NCBI RefSeq assembly: GCF_950295315.1
Contig: NC_080177.1
Location: 76,757,786 to 76,821,785 of the forward strand
Direction: 5' to 3'
DNA from: Erinaceus europaeus
Lineage: Eukaryota; Chordata; Mammalia; Eulipotyphla; Erinaceidae
DNA length: 64,000 nt
The notes under the pieces are model-generated. The model was not told where the DNA came from and did no database searches. It worked only from the letters and a program-made list of their open reading frames with translations. Of the stretch, positions 45,755 to 57,777 are shown piece by piece; within the stretch, counting starts at the first letter, position 1; each line of letters starts with the position of its first letter. Both the position numbers and the translations under genes were made by a program.

Positions 45755-46537
45755 TTTTAAAAAAAAATCTTTTGTTATTTATTGGATAGAAACAGCTAGA
45801 AAAATCGAGAGGAATGGGGAGATAGAGAGGGGGAGAGACAGAGACACCTGCAGCCCTGCTTCACTGCTTGTGAAGCTTTCCTCCTTCAGGTGGGGACTGG
45901 GGCTTGAACCCAGATTCTTGCACACCGTAACATGCGCCCCACCACCAGACTCCAAAGATGGATCTTGACTCCAGTCTTCTGTCTTGTCCTTCGGAAAGCT
46001 TCCCCTCAGTCCACTGGCTCTCACACCCCAGCTCCTGCCACGGGCTTAGTAATCTGTGTGTTCTACCAGGTGCGCTAACGCTCGGCTCCAAAACCCAAAA
46101 GGAAAATGTTGTTTCTTCCACACGCACCCCCTTTACTTTATTTTTTAGAGAGAGAACATGAAAGAGCCCACAACAATGACGCTTCCTTTCATGTGGTGGG
46201 GACCATGCTTGGACTTGGTCATACACATGGCAAGGCACAACACTATCAACTGAGCTGGCTTTTAAGAATTTTATTATTTCCTCTTGTTGCCCTTGTTGTT
46301 TTATTGTTGTAGTTATGACTGATGTCGTTGTTGTTGGGTAGGACAGAGAAATGGAGAGAGGAGGGGAAGACAGAGAGGGGGAGAGAAAGACAGACACCTG
46401 CAGACCTGCTTCACTGCCTGTGAAGCGACTGCCCTGCAGGTGGGGAGCCGGGGGCTCGAACCGGGATCCTTATGCCGCGCCGGTCTTTGTACTTTGTGCC
46501 ACCTGCACTTAACCCACTGCGCTACCCCCCGACTCCT
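45755..46537 (-). repeat. SINE-D, D fragment, SINE-E interrupted by SINE-A
   Basis: 45755-45950 D; a 25-bp D head at 46064-46088; SINE-E 46128-46262, with SINE-A 46268-46537 inserted at its ACTGAGCT end (repeated as GCTGAGCT). Confidence 0.8.
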
Positions 46538-47055
46538 TCAGCTGAGCTATTCCTTCTCCCCCTGTCTTGGACCTGGATCTCCCTCTTCCAGCCCACCTTC
46601 CCTCTCTCCAGCCAGGGCCTCCACCCCACCCTCCGTGGCCTTTCTCTTATTGAAAAAGGGAATTGACTGGATGAGATCTGGCCGGTGTTTCATTGCTCAG
46701 ATAAGAGGTTTTCATATCAGCCCTGATTGGGAGGTGGTGGACAGGTTATTCTTGCCACCTGCTGTAAGAGGAAATTTCATTTTGGCTCCTCAGGCTTGGC
46801 TGTGCTCGGGGAACCAAGCTGCCCTTTGTCTATTCCAGGAAACTAAACTTCCAGAACTGACAAAAATGACTCAAGCGTGATGGAAGAAGGGGAGAGGCCT
46901 GTTGACCCCTCATTTCCCTCCCTTCAAGCCTGAGCTCAGCATCAGTGCCTTGTTTAGAGGAGCCAGTGCTCAGAGGAGAAGTGGTAATGGGTGGGTGGGG
47001 TCCTTGCAGGGAGTCTGGAAACTATGCATCCATTTTCTGTCTTGGTTTTCCACCA
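46538..47055. other. Single-copy DNA
   Basis: No exon or repeat recognised. Confidence 0.4.
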
Positions 47056-47255
47056 GGTATCCTTGGGGATCGGTGCCTACACCACAAATCCACTGCTTTT
47101 GGCAACTTTTTTTATTTTATTTTTTTGGATAGAGACAGAGAAGGGAAAGAGAGAAAGAGAGAGAGACCACAACGCCAAAGCTTCCTTCAATGTGGTGGGG
47201 TGGGGTTCAAACCTGGCAAAGCAGTACATTATCCAAGTGAGCTGTTTTACTGACT
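47056..47255 (-). repeat. Long-form SINE 3' module joined to SINE-E
   Basis: 47056-47108 is only the 3' module (reversed); SINE-E body follows (CGCCAAAGCTTCCTTCAATG). Confidence 0.7.
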
Positions 47256-47340
47256 ATTACTTCCTCCTCTTGTCCTCCTCTCCCTTCCCTCCCCCTCCCC
47301 TGCCTCCTCCTCCTTCTTCATATCCTTCACCTTCTCCTTT

Positions 47341-47775
47341 TAGAGACAGTGAAATTGGGCAGGAAAAAAACTGAGGGACACCTGCAGCACTGTTCCACCT
47401 TTTTTTTTTTTTGCCTCTAGGGTTCTCACTGGGGCTTGGTGCCTGCACTATGAAGCCACTGTCCCTGGAGGCCATTTTTCCCATTTTGTTGCCCTTCTTG
47501 TTGTTGTTATTGTTGACATTGCTGTCATTGTTGTTGGATAGGAAAGAGAGAAATTGAGAGAGGAGGGGAAGACAGACACCTGCAGACCTGCTTCACTGCT
47601 TGGAAGTGAACCCCCTATAGTTGGGGAGCCAGGGGCTCGAACTGGGATCCTTATGTCAGTCCTTGCATTTGGCGCCATGTGCTGCTACCACCTGCCCCCC
47701 CTCTCATGAAGCTTCTACCCCAGCAGGTGGGGGCCAGGGACTTGAACCTTGAATGTGTGTGCTCTGCAGGGTTCA
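47341..47775 (-). repeat. Long SINE-A nested in SINE-D
   Basis: SINE-D is split after CAGCACTGTTCCACCT. SINE-A 47401-47698 intervenes. SINE-D resumes CTCATGAAGCTTCTACCCC. Confidence 0.85.
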
Positions 47776-48358
47776 CCACAGCCCAGTTGCGATCCAGCCT
47801 CCTTTTACAAGTGAAAAAACTGAAGCCAGGAGAAGAAGCCACTTCCCAAATGACGCAGAGTCCCTTTGGGGTCTGTGCCCTACCAATTGGTGCCATTTCA
47901 TCCTGCCCCCCCCCCCCCCGCCCTGGGGCCTCTGTTCCATCCTAGCCAGGCTGTACCCACCCATCCATTCGACCAGCATCCAAGGAGCTCTGGGCCACAG
48001 AGACACAGTGAGTGTGATGCAGGCCCTGCTTTTTGGAGTCAGCACCCCTTGTCCAAAAACCTAGGAGCTGCACATTTCTCCCACCCCAGCTCAACCTCCC
48101 CCCCCCCCGCCTGTCACTTAGGTTCTCAGCAGCCTGTGCTAAAGATAGAATTAGGGCAGTGTTTTAAGTCTGCAGCAGCAGACCTGGCTGACCAAGTGGG
48201 GAGGGGGAGCCAGGCCCAGATAGACCTCCTCTGCTACAGCCCAGCCTGGGAGCCTAGCAACTGGTCCGCTGTGCTTGGTTTTCCTTCTGTAGGGCAGGGA
48301 GAGCTTCAATCTGGCCAATACCCACATGGCGACCTGCCCTGGACTCCAGACAGCATCT
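47776..48358. other. Single-copy DNA with possible MIR/L2 traces
   Basis: 47795-47865 (TTTTACAAGTGAAAAAACTG, CACTTCCCAAATGACGCAGA) looks like the 3' half of a MIR; 47960-48035 recalls an L2 piece. C runs at 47909 and 48101. Confidence 0.4.
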
Positions 48359-48545
48359 TTGGGCTGAGTGGTGGCACATCTGGTTGAGTGCACACATTGC
48401 AGTGCTCAAGGACCTGGGTTCAAATCCTGGTCCCAACCTGTAGGGAAGAAACTTCACAAGCCTTGTCTCTCTTACCTCTCACCCTCTTGATCTCTTTTTG
48501 CTTCTCAATTTCTTTCTATCTCCATCCAAAATAAATAAATAAATA
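48359..48545 (+). repeat. SINE-D
   Basis: GAGTGGTGGCACATCTGGTT head and AATAAATAAATATA tail. Confidence 0.85.
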
Positions 48546-48596
48546 TAGGCAGACAGACATAAAAAATGTGGTATATATACATGATAGAATACTACT

Positions 48597-49128
48597 TGTT
48601 GGAAAATTGTGAGGAGCCTCACAAAGCACCCTGCATTTTTCTGCCTCCAGGACCCTGGAATTCCTTAGAACATTAAGCCTCTTGCTCCCCCTGCTCCACC
48701 CTGCATTCCTGACACTATGGCCTATCTACATAATCATTGTTTTGCCTGTTTTGCCCATTCCATTCCTTTGACCTATCTTCTTTCTACCCTCAAGACCCTC
48801 CCTGCCTGCGGGGTATTATTAATCCTACCACTTAAAACCCTCCAAACAGTTGCTAAGGAAGTTCCTACCTTTCCAGCCTCCTTTTGCTTTTCTCCGCCCC
48901 TTTCCTAGCCATTTCCGTTTCCGGCTCACCACTTCCAGGTCTGCCCTTTAAAAGCCATGGCTCTCTGATCAATAAAGATATTGCATTGCCTTGCCACTGC
49001 CACGAGCTTGGTTCATGAGTCATCTCCTTTGTGTCACTGAGTAAGTAGCAGCCTAGGCTGGCTCCGGTCGAGTTCTCTCCAACCCAGAGTACACGCCTGG
49101 GAAGAGGCACCCCAACGCTAGCCCGGCA
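48597..49128 (+). mobile_element. Solo LTR of an endogenous retrovirus (532 bp)
   Basis: Begins TGTTGG and ends CCGGCA (TG...CA), flanked by ACTACT (48591-48596) and ACTATT (49129-49134), a 6-bp TSD with one mismatch, as in class II (beta-like) ERVs. Inside are a TTTAAAAG box at 48947-48954 and AATAAA at 48971-48976, placing a short R region near 48990. No internal retroviral sequence remains. Confidence 0.85.
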
Positions 49129-49141
49129 ACTATTCAACTGT

Positions 49142-49411
49142 TAAAAATGATGAGGCATGTGGTGCGAAGCACAAGAACCAGCTTAAGGATCCCGGTTGGA
49201 GCCCCCGGCTCCCCACTTGCAGGGGAGTCACTTCACAGGCAGTGAAGCAGGCCTGCAGGTGTCTATCTTTCTCTCCTCCTCTTTGTCTTCCCCTCTTCAC
49301 TTCATTTCTCTCTGTCCTATCCAACAAGACATCAATAACAACAACAACAATAACTACAACAACAAACAAGGGCAACAAAAGGGAAAATAAATAAATAAAT
49401 GATGAGGTTAT
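49142..49411 (+). repeat. 5'-truncated SINE-A with TSD inside the L1
   Basis: AAATGATGAGG at 49143-49153 and about 49397-49408. The SINE starts at GCATGTGGTGCGAAGC, missing its A-box. Confidence 0.9.
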
Positions 49412-49705
49412 CTCCTTTGCATCCTCTTGGATGAAACTCGAGGACATCATGTTGACTGAGATAAGCCAACAAGAGAAGGACAAATATCAAATACTCTCAC
49501 TAGCGGGATTTAATAAAGTGGGGGTGGGGAGGGAGAGCACAAAGTGAAATGTGCACTGGACATGGTGTATCACACCAAAACAAAGGACTCTGGAAAGGGA
49601 GGGAGAGGAAGGAGAAGGAGAAACTTTGGGAGCCAGTTGCATAAAGAAACTGTGTGCATATGCCAGTGGCTGCACTGTAAAGCATTAACCCCCTCAATTA
49701 AAAAA

Positions 49706-49982
49706 ATTTTTTTTGTAAGATAGCATTTTACTTTTCTCTCTGCACCCACTGCTTTGCTGACCCAGAGATGTCAGTTACCCTCAAAGTCAGTGAGCACTTC
49801 TCCAGCCTCATTCTGCCTTCAGACTTTGAAGGCATGTTTGCACTGTGGCCAGAGGAAATGCTGAGTTCCAGGTGGCCTGTGGGCAGCTCTAGGAGCTGCA
49901 GCCTGGCATCTTGGGACATTCTGCTGCTGGCAACCCCGACATAGTGTCTCCAGAACTTTAAGGATCAGAAAGCACCATTATA
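49706..49982. other. Single-copy DNA
   Basis: No exon or repeat recognised. Confidence 0.4.
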
Positions 49983-50190
49983 GGGCTGGGAGGTGGCACA
50001 CCTGGCTGATTACACACCATGTTACCATGGGCAAGGACCCAGGTTCAAGTCCCTGGTTCCCACCAACAGGGGGGAAGCTTCACAAGTGATGAAGTAGGGC
50101 TGCAAGTGTTTCTCTTTCTCCCTCTTTGTCTCCCATTTCCCCTCTTGATTTCTCTTAGTCTGTATCCAGTAAAATAAAAACAAATAAGTT
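49983..50190 (+). repeat. SINE-D
   Basis: GGGAGGTGGCACACCTGGCT head; CAGGTTCAAGTCCC B-box. Confidence 0.85.
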
Positions 50191-50340
50191 TAAATTTAAA
50201 GAGAGAGAGAAAACCCTCAGATCCAACTCTTCTCAGCTCAGGAGCCTCCTGCTCTTTTCCTGTCAGTTTCCTAATAACGGGTCAGCCAGCACACAAGGGA
50301 AGAGAGCCGAGCGGGGATGGAGGGAAGCCTGCACTGGAGC

Positions 50341-50479
50341 ATCCTGGGAAGTGGTGCAGGGTCTGAAGTGCTGGACTCCCAAGCACGAGGTCCTGAGTTG
50401 GATTCCTGGCATCGTGTAGGCCAGAGTGATGCCCTGGTTCTTCCCTCTCACTTTCTTTATCCTCCAAAAACAAATCAGT

Positions 50480-50511
<32 letters not shown>

Positions 50512-50930
50512 GCCAGGTGCTGCACAGCTCTAGCTTATGGTGGTGCTAGGGATTGAACCTGGGACCTTTGGTGCCTCTGGCATGAAATGATTTTTGCCTA
50601 ACTATTATGCTATCTCTCCAGCCCAAATAAATAAATCTTGGGAAGGGACAGGAAGAAGGAAAGAAAGAAAAATGCATTGGGGGGAGTCGGGCAGTAGCAC
50701 AGTGGGTTAAACACAGGCGGCACAAAGTTCAAGGACCAACTCAAGGATCCCGATTCGAGCCCCCGGCTCCCCACCTTCAGGGGAGTTGCTTCACAAGTGG
50801 TAAAGCAGGTCTGCAGGTGTCTATCTTTCTATCTTCCCTTCCTCTCTCCATTTCTCACTATCCTATCCAACAACGACATCAATAACAACAACAATAAAAC
50901 AACAAGGGCAACAAAAGGGAATAAGTAAAT
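50341..50930. repeat. SINE-B, SINE-C (reverse) and SINE-A
   Basis: SINE-B 50341-50475 runs into a 33-T tract (50478-50510) that is the tail of a reversed SINE-C to 50625. Short-form SINE-A 50682-50930. Confidence 0.9.
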
Positions 50931-51479
50931 AAAACATGAAAAAGAAGTTTTAATAAATAAATATTAAAAAAATTAAAATGCACTGGGCCCCATCCCCCCC
51001 AGGGCTCTCCTCTCTTCAATGTAGCGGGGTGAGTGCTATGGACAATGGAGGAATCTAGGAGAAAAGCAGGAGACAAGGAAAGGTGATGTCTTGGGCTAGA
51101 GATGCAGAGAGGGAAAAAGAGGGAGAGGGAGAGAGAATGAGAAGATGCCTAACTGGAGGGAGGGCACTTTAGCGCCTTACCGGCACCATCACAACATCAG
51201 CTCAAGTGACAGAGGTGAGATATGGCCTGTGGCCTGTGGCCTGAGGTCCCTGTGCTTTCTCTCTCAGGGGCTTTGTTGTGAGGCTCAAGGAGGCCCAGAC
51301 TGGAGACCTGGGGGTGGAGGCAGGTCTGCCTTGACACTCGCCCTTTTCTTCCCACAGCGGAACAGCAGCAACTACCTCTCCAAGAACCTGCTTTCCAGGG
51401 ACAGAAATAGTATGGGAGGGTGGGGTGCGGGGGCTGGGGCTGCCACATGCTGCTTTTCCATGGGCATTCTGGGTAAGAA
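50931..51479. other. Single-copy DNA
   Basis: No exon recognised. A 150-codon plus frame (51145-51597) runs into the MIR at its end and has no family. Confidence 0.4.
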
Positions 51480-51730
51480 TAATAATGAGGTTATTAATAA
51501 CTCCTTACCTCTGTGTAAGCCTTTAAGACCTTTCTCTGGATGTTCTCACCGCCTGCACACCCCATTATCTCATTCGGTTTTGAAGGCAACCCTGTGAATC
51601 TGTGGGTCGTCACCTCCACTTGCTAGATGAGGAAACTGAGGCACAGGGAAAGGATTCTGGCACATGTACTAACTGGGTTGTGCCATTGATAGGTGGCTGA
51701 GCAGGTTGCAGGACTCAGATGTCCACAGGT
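51480..51730 (+). repeat. MIR ancient SINE
   Basis: CCCCATTATCTCATTCGG, CAACCCTGTGAATCT and GATGAGGAAACTGAGGCACA follow the MIR consensus order. Confidence 0.8.
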
Positions 51731-51856
51731 CAGCTCCTCAGTTGTCCTGCTGGAATGTGGCTCCAGTAGGTCAGGAATGTCCATCAGGCTTTGTGGGAAT
51801 CAGGTCTGGGGGGGAAAACCCCCAAGGCTCTTGCCGCCTTGGCCAATGAGTTAAGA

Positions 51857-52175
51857 CCAATTTACCAGGGGTCGGGTGGTAGCACAGCGGGTTAAGCACA
51901 GGTGGCACAAAGCTCAAGGACCAGCATAAAGATCCCGGTTCGAGTCCCCAGCTCCCCAGCTGCAGGGGAGTCGCTTCACAGGCGGTGAAGCAGGTCTGCA
52001 GGTGTCTATCTTTCTCTTCCCCTCTCTGTCTTCCCCTCCTCTCTCCATTTCTCTCTGTCCTATCCAACAACGATGACATCAAGAAGAGCAGCAATAATAA
52101 CTACAACAATAAAACAAGGGCAACAAAAGGGAACAAATAAATAAAAATAAAAATAAAATACCGATTTACCCAGTG
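51857..52175 (+). repeat. SINE-A with TSD
   Basis: ACCAATTTACC (51857) and ACCGATTTACC (52161) flank a full short-form unit. Confidence 0.9.
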
Positions 52176-52268
52176 CTTCCCAGGGTCTACCCCCAAGTGC
52201 CAAGTCTAACAGATAGCCATGACCAAAGCACATTTTAAAAATTATTTCCTTTAAAAATATTTTATTTA

Positions 52269-52767
52269 TGGGGGCTAGGCAGTGGAACACCGGTTAAGCA
52301 CACATAGTACTAAGTGCAAGGACCTACACAAGGATCTGAGTTTGAGCCCTAGGCTCCCCACCTGCAGGGGATGCTTCATGAGCAGTGAAGCAGGTCTGCA
52401 GGTCTCTATTTTTCTCTCCCCTTCTCTATCTCCCCCTCATTTCTCAATTTCTCTCTGTCCTGTCTAATAAAATTAAGGGGAAAAAGGGAGGAGGCACCAG
52501 GAGCAGTGGATTTGTAGTGCCAACACTGAGCTCCAGCAATAATTCAGAAGGCAAATGATAATAATTAATTTTAATTTTAATTTGCTCATTTATTGGATAG
52601 AGATCGAAAGAAACTGAGATGGAAGGGGGAGACTGAGAGGGAGAGAGAGAGAGAGAGACACCTGCAGCACTACTGCACCACTCTTACAGGTAGGGACCAG
52701 GGGCTTCACTCAGGGTCTTCTCTCATGGTAACGTGTAGCTCAATTGAGTGCACCACCACCTGGCCCC
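52269..52767. repeat. Long-form SINE (forward) and SINE-D (reverse)
   Basis: 52269-52555 with GGAGGCACCAGGAGCAGTGG module; 52570-52767 D. Confidence 0.85.
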
Positions 52768-53654
52768 CTAAAACACGTATCTTTCAACTTGAGGGTTCAA
52801 GGTTTTCTGTGGAGAGATGCAAACCTTTAGATCACCTGCCTGCCACAGAGCTTACTTCTGGGCCAAAATAGCGAAGCACTGAGGGAAGACAGGGTAGTGG
52901 CCCTAAGGCAGCTTAAGGGCATCGGGAAAACTCGTAAATGCCAATGTATGGCTATCTTCAGTCCACTCCTGTCCAAGATTTGTCTCTGGCCCCTGCCAGG
53001 ACTGGCACAATCAACAGCGAGGTTGCCCAGACCCTGTAGCCCATACTCCAAGGCTAGAAATGCAGAGGCAGGGCGTATTCTGAGATCAGCCCCACCTGAA
53101 CGTCCCCTTCATGTCGCACTGGAGGTCAGAGACCCTGGAGTTTGGCGGGGTATCCAAGCCACCTACCTATCTATACTTAGCTCACTCTACCCAGAGCCAC
53201 CCAGACATGCAAACACCTAACCTACTTTTAAAAATCTGCTGATCAGAGTCCACATTGCTCTCGCCAGTTCCTGACATTTAATGCTTCTCTATCTCTAACC
53301 CAGATCTGTCATTATTAAAGCTTCAAGTTTTCCAGTTTGGTCTTTGGAGGAGAGAGGGCAGTTGGTCATATTTCTCCAAGCAAAAAGGACCTCAGTAGAC
53401 TTGAAAACAATTATCGCAGTCACCCCTCAGACTTCTCTGTCTGAGATGAATGAATCTTGGTTACTTCTCACATTTATTTATGGCTTCTCCCTCTTGCAAC
53501 TAAGGAATCCAAAATTGGACAAAGAGTAGCCCAGAGGTGCTGCTGGTGGGGACAGAGTGAGAGCCAGAGGTCCGTCTAAAGGCTTGGCAGGGGGCGGAGA
53601 GTGTCAGGAGAAGGTGAACTCAGGCCATGTCTATTCCATTAAGAAGGAAACTCT
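52768..53654. other. 0.9 kb single-copy DNA
   Basis: SINE-free. A 107-codon plus frame (52897-53220) has no family that I recognise. Confidence 0.4.
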
Positions 53655-53900
53655 GCCTGGCTGGTGGTGCACCCGGTCAAGTGCATATAGTACGTAGTGC
53701 AAGGACCCCCTTGGATATCGGTTCAAGCCCCCTGCTCTCCATGAGCAACAAAACAGGTCTGCAGGTATCTTTCTCTCTCCCTCTCTTGTTTCTCTCTATC
53801 CTATCCAATAAATTGGGGAAAATGGCCTCCAGGAGCCATGGATTCACAGTGCTGTCACCAAGCCCCAGTGATAACCCTGGAGGAAAAAAAAAAAAAAAAA
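53655..53900 (+). repeat. Long-form SINE, internally shortened
   Basis: Module edge GGCCTCCAGG (53825) and CCCTGGAGG, then A18. Confidence 0.85.
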
Positions 53901-54357
53901 AAGAAAACCTCCACAGAACCTTGACATATAACCATTCTAAGGGAAATGCAAATAAGTGAGGAGAATCTGGAGAAGTCCACTGAGGAGTCCACCAAAAGAT
54001 AAAGGGAATCCAAGAGACCATAAAGTCACCAGAGTCAAGGAAACAAGTTTCACAGAGAAGTCACAGTAGCATTTATTGTTATCTTACACATAAGATAAAG
54101 ACTGAGAAGTGTCATGGTTTCAAAATAAGGGAGTTTGGTGGCAATAGTCTGAGTGAAGAGGTGAGAACAAAATGTGAAGACAGCTGTTATGCAGACTCCT
54201 TGCATTCTGAGAGGCAGAGTGTGGGACCAACCTCCAGGACGACAGCTCCTTTCTCCCCTGGTCCAAGCTCCCTGCTGTCCCCACTCAACCTTGTCAGTGT
54301 CTTTCCGTAAGTATCAGGGTTAGTCTGTGGAACAAATGGGATATGGCAGAAGGGATG
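53901..54357. other. Single-copy DNA
   Basis: No exon or repeat recognised. Confidence 0.4.
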
Positions 54358-54500
54358 AGATTTATTTTTTTATTTTTTTATTTTTACCAGAGTACTGCAC
54401 ATCTTTGGCTTATGATGGTTAGGGGGATTGAACCTGGGACTGCAGAGCATCAGGCATGACAGTCTTTTTACATAACTATTATATTTTCTCCCCCACCTGG
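54358..54500 (-). repeat. SINE-C
   Basis: GGGATTGAACCTGGGACTGC reversed unit. Confidence 0.85.
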
Positions 54501-54544
54501 AAAGGCACTTCTAAGATCCTAATATAAAGGACATTGAATGTGGG

Positions 54545-55130
54545 GGTGGGGTGGGTAAAGGCACCCTCCTGCACTACTGATGGGAATGTAAATGGGTCCA
54601 ACCCCTATTAAATCACTAATAAAAAATTTAAAACATTGGTCCAACCCCTGTGGAGAACAGTCTGGAGAACTCTCACAAGGCTAGAAATGGACCTACCCTA
54701 TAACCTGGCAATATCCTAAGAAATCAAACACACCCACCCAAAAGATCTGTGTAGACCTATGTTCATAGCAGCACAATGTGTAATAGCCAAAACCAGGAAG
54801 CAACGTAGGTGTCCAGCAACAGATGAGTGGCTGAACAAGATGTGGTCTACATACACAATGGAATACTACTCAGCTATTAAAAATGGTGACTTCACCGTCT
54901 TCATCATCTTTGATGAAGCTTGAAGGAATCGTGTTAAGTGAGATAAGCTAGAAAAAGAAGGATGAGTATGGGATGATCTCACTCATGGACAGAAGTTGAG
55001 AAATAAGAACAAAGGGGAAACACAGAGCAGGACCTGGACTGGAGCTGGTGTGTTGCACCGAAGTAAAGGCCTCTGGGAGGGGGTGGGAAGGGGACTTTCA
55101 AGTCCTGGTGCATGGTGATGGAGGAGGACC
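54545..55130 (+). mobile_element. L1 LINE 3' end (dead)
   Basis: Same region as the 3.5-4.1 kb copy: the TGGAGAACAGTCTGGAGAAC and ATACACAATGGAATACTACT blocks and the ORF2 3' terminus. It carries a 39-bp duplication/insertion at 54609-54647 and frame breaks. Confidence 0.9.
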
Positions 55131-55442
55131 TAGGCCAGGGTTATTTATTTATTTATTTTCCCTTTTGTTGCCCTTATTGTTTAACACTGTTATGGTTATT
55201 GATGTCATTGTTGTTGGATAGGACAGAGAGAAATGGAGAGAGGAGGGGAAGACAGAGAGGGGGAGAGAAAGACAGACACCTGCAGACCTGCTTCACCGCC
55301 TGTGAAGCGACTTCCCTGCAGGTGGGGAACTGGGGGCTCGACCCGGGATCCTTACGCTGGTCCTTGTGCTTTGCGCCACGTGTGCTTAACCCGCTGCACC
55401 ACCGCCCGACTCCCAGAAACTGCCATTTTTAAAAAATATATT

Positions 55443-55477
<35 letters not shown>

Positions 55478-55603
55478 TTCATGAGAAAAATAGAAGAGGA
55501 AGAACGAACCAGACATCACTCTGGTACATGTGCTGCTGGGGACTGGACTCTGAAGCTCTTGGTTGAGAATCCCTTACCCACCGAGCCGCCTCCCAGACCA
55601 CGA
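55131..55603 (-). repeat. SINE-A and SINE-B
   Basis: SINE-A 55140-55415 (follows the L1 end). SINE-B 55430-55603 with an expanded (TTTA)n tail at 55443-55478. Confidence 0.9.
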
Positions 55604-56509
55604 AGCTGCCATTTTGTGTGTGTGCGCACACATATGCGCACACCACAGGTCCAACCCAGGACTTCATACATGGGAAGACCCCTGAGCTATGTCCCCAACT
55701 ATAGCTGCCATTTTCTCTCAGGCCACTCACTCTGGGAGAAGACAGCCAACATGTCATGAGAATTGGAGGTCACCTCCCAAAAGCCAAATGTGAGTCATAA
55801 AGGACGCAGACCCTAAGATGGCTCCCCAATCCTGACTGTGGCCTCTTGAGAGGCCAAGCCATTTGCTTAGCTGCTCCAGACCTTCAGAAACTCTGATCTT
55901 GTGTTTATTGCTTTAGGCTTTGATACTTGTTACACAGGCAATAGATGATGAATACAAGAGGACTGAGATAGGGATGTGGAGATAGGGAGTGGATTTTGTT
56001 TTGTTTTTTAAAGACTGGCTCTCAAATGTGTCTAAATGCTAATGAGAAGAAGAAAGAGAGGAAGAATGGTAAGATAAGGGAGAAGTGCCTGGAAAATCAA
56101 TCAAAGGCGATTTCCAAGAGGCAGGGAGTCGAGAGAGAGAGTCCAAAGCATTTGAAGGGCTTGCTCACGCCTTTAGAAGAGACATCTGGATCCCCGCCTC
56201 TCCCACTGTGGCCAGACATGGGGGAGGAAGAAAGAAAAAGGTATTCTGTTTGATGGCATGACATTGACAGAATTCCTGTCAAACAACTCTTACCTTCCCT
56301 TAAGGTTATCTGCTGAGGATGCAGAAGGAGCTCTGGGCAAGACGGAGGAAAACGGAAAAGGTCTGTGATTGCTGACGGCAGGCTCCCAAGGGTAGAAAGA
56401 CAGCGCTAGGCCACCATGAAGGCCTGGTTGTGAGGCAAGCGTGTGTTTGTCATCTCCTCCAGATTATGCCTTTTCTCTCACTGTGCCTAGGAGCCTAGAT
56501 GGCGGTGCA
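55604..56509. other. Single-copy DNA with alternating purine-pyrimidine tract
   Basis: TGTGTGCGCACACA palindrome at 55619-55632. No gene recognised. Confidence 0.4.
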
Positions 56510-57245
56510 GACCATCAAGACCTCATACTTGAGAGTCCAGCACTTTATTTACTCTGTTACTTCCTGGACTACTTGGTTGCAATTATTATTTATTTATTTA
56601 TTTATTATTTATCTATCTATTTATTGCCTCCGGGGTTGTCGCTGGGGTTCAGTGCCTGCACTACAAATCAATCCATTGCTCCCAGAGGCCATTTTTCCCA
56701 TTTTGTTCCTCTTATTGTTGTTATTATTATTGTTATAGCTGTTGTTGTTGGATAGGACAGAGAGAAATGGAGAGAGGAGGGGAAGACAGAGAGGGGGGAG
56801 AGAAAGACAGACACCTGCAGACCTGCTTCATTGCTTGTGAAGTGACCCCGTCCCCTGCAGGTGGGGAGCTGGGGGCTCGAACCGGGATCCTTACACCAGC
56901 CCTTGTGCTTTGCGCCATGTGGTTTAACCCTCTGCGCTACCGCCCAGCACCATATTATTATTATAATTTTAATAGAGACAGAGGCAGAGAAGACAGAGAG
57001 AGAATGAAAGATACCACAGCTCCAAAGCTTTCTTCAGTGGGGTGGGGGCTGATTTGGAATCTAGGTCACACACATGACAAAGCTGCTCACTACCCAAGTG
57101 AGCTATTTCATAGGCACATGTCTGGATTTTTTTTATTTTTATTATTATTACCAGCTTATGGTGGGGGGCAGACTGGAGGGACTTTGGCCTCAGGCATGAG
57201 AGTCTCTTTGCTTTGCATAACCATTATACTATCTTCCTCCACCTA
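56510..57245 (-). repeat. SINE-B, long SINE-A, SINE-E, SINE-C
   Basis: 56510-56573, 56625-56950, 56950-57115 and 57127-57245 in order, all reversed. Confidence 0.8.
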
Positions 57246-57630
57246 CATGGTTGAAACATTTAAAGGTATCTTCCACCCCTCCCACTGTCCTCCCTCCCCC
57301 CAGAAGTGAGTTACTGAGGCTGAGAGAACTGGAGTTTCTTCATAGGGATCAGCAGCAGTCTTGTGCTTCTGAGGAAGCCCCAGGTGGCTGCAGACACAGG
57401 CTAGCTCCATGCCTCAGTGGTCCATGTGCACAGACCAAATGGCTGTGGCCTCTGGTGGCTGGAGGTAAAGTTCCCTGAGGTCTGCATAATGACACCAGCT
57501 GCCTGCTAGGAGAACACATAGGCTCTGCACAGAGACTGGCTCTGTGGCCTGTGGCCTGCGGATGTGGGGTACAGGCATAGTTGGGGAGGTGAGCTATTTT
57601 GGTCTTAATCTAGCAGAGTAAGGATGAGTC
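57246..57630. other. Single-copy DNA
   Basis: No exon or repeat recognised. Confidence 0.4.
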
Positions 57631-57631
57631 T

Positions 57632-57735
57632 TTAAAATATTTTATTGGTTTATTTTATTAAGAGAGATACAGGGAGAAGGATAGATAATTTAAAAATATT
57701 TAATTTATTTTAATAAGTGATACAGGGAGAAAGAC

Positions 57736-57777
<42 letters not shown>

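Larger units (their letters stand above)
48549..49705 (+). mobile_element. L1 3' end, split by a solo LTR and a SINE
   Basis: L1 text at 48549-48596 (ACATGATAGAATACTACT), 49129-49152 (CAACTGTTAAAAATGATGAG) and 49400-49705 (GATGAAACTCGAGGACATCA to the AATTAAAAAAA tail). Joined together these correspond to the YTMEYYSAVKN end of ORF2 and the 3' UTR; it is truncated and dead. Confidence 0.9.

Noticed and set aside
48151..48393. Minus-strand 80-codon frame near 48.3 kb
   Set aside because: Partly SINE-D; the rest has no recognisable family.
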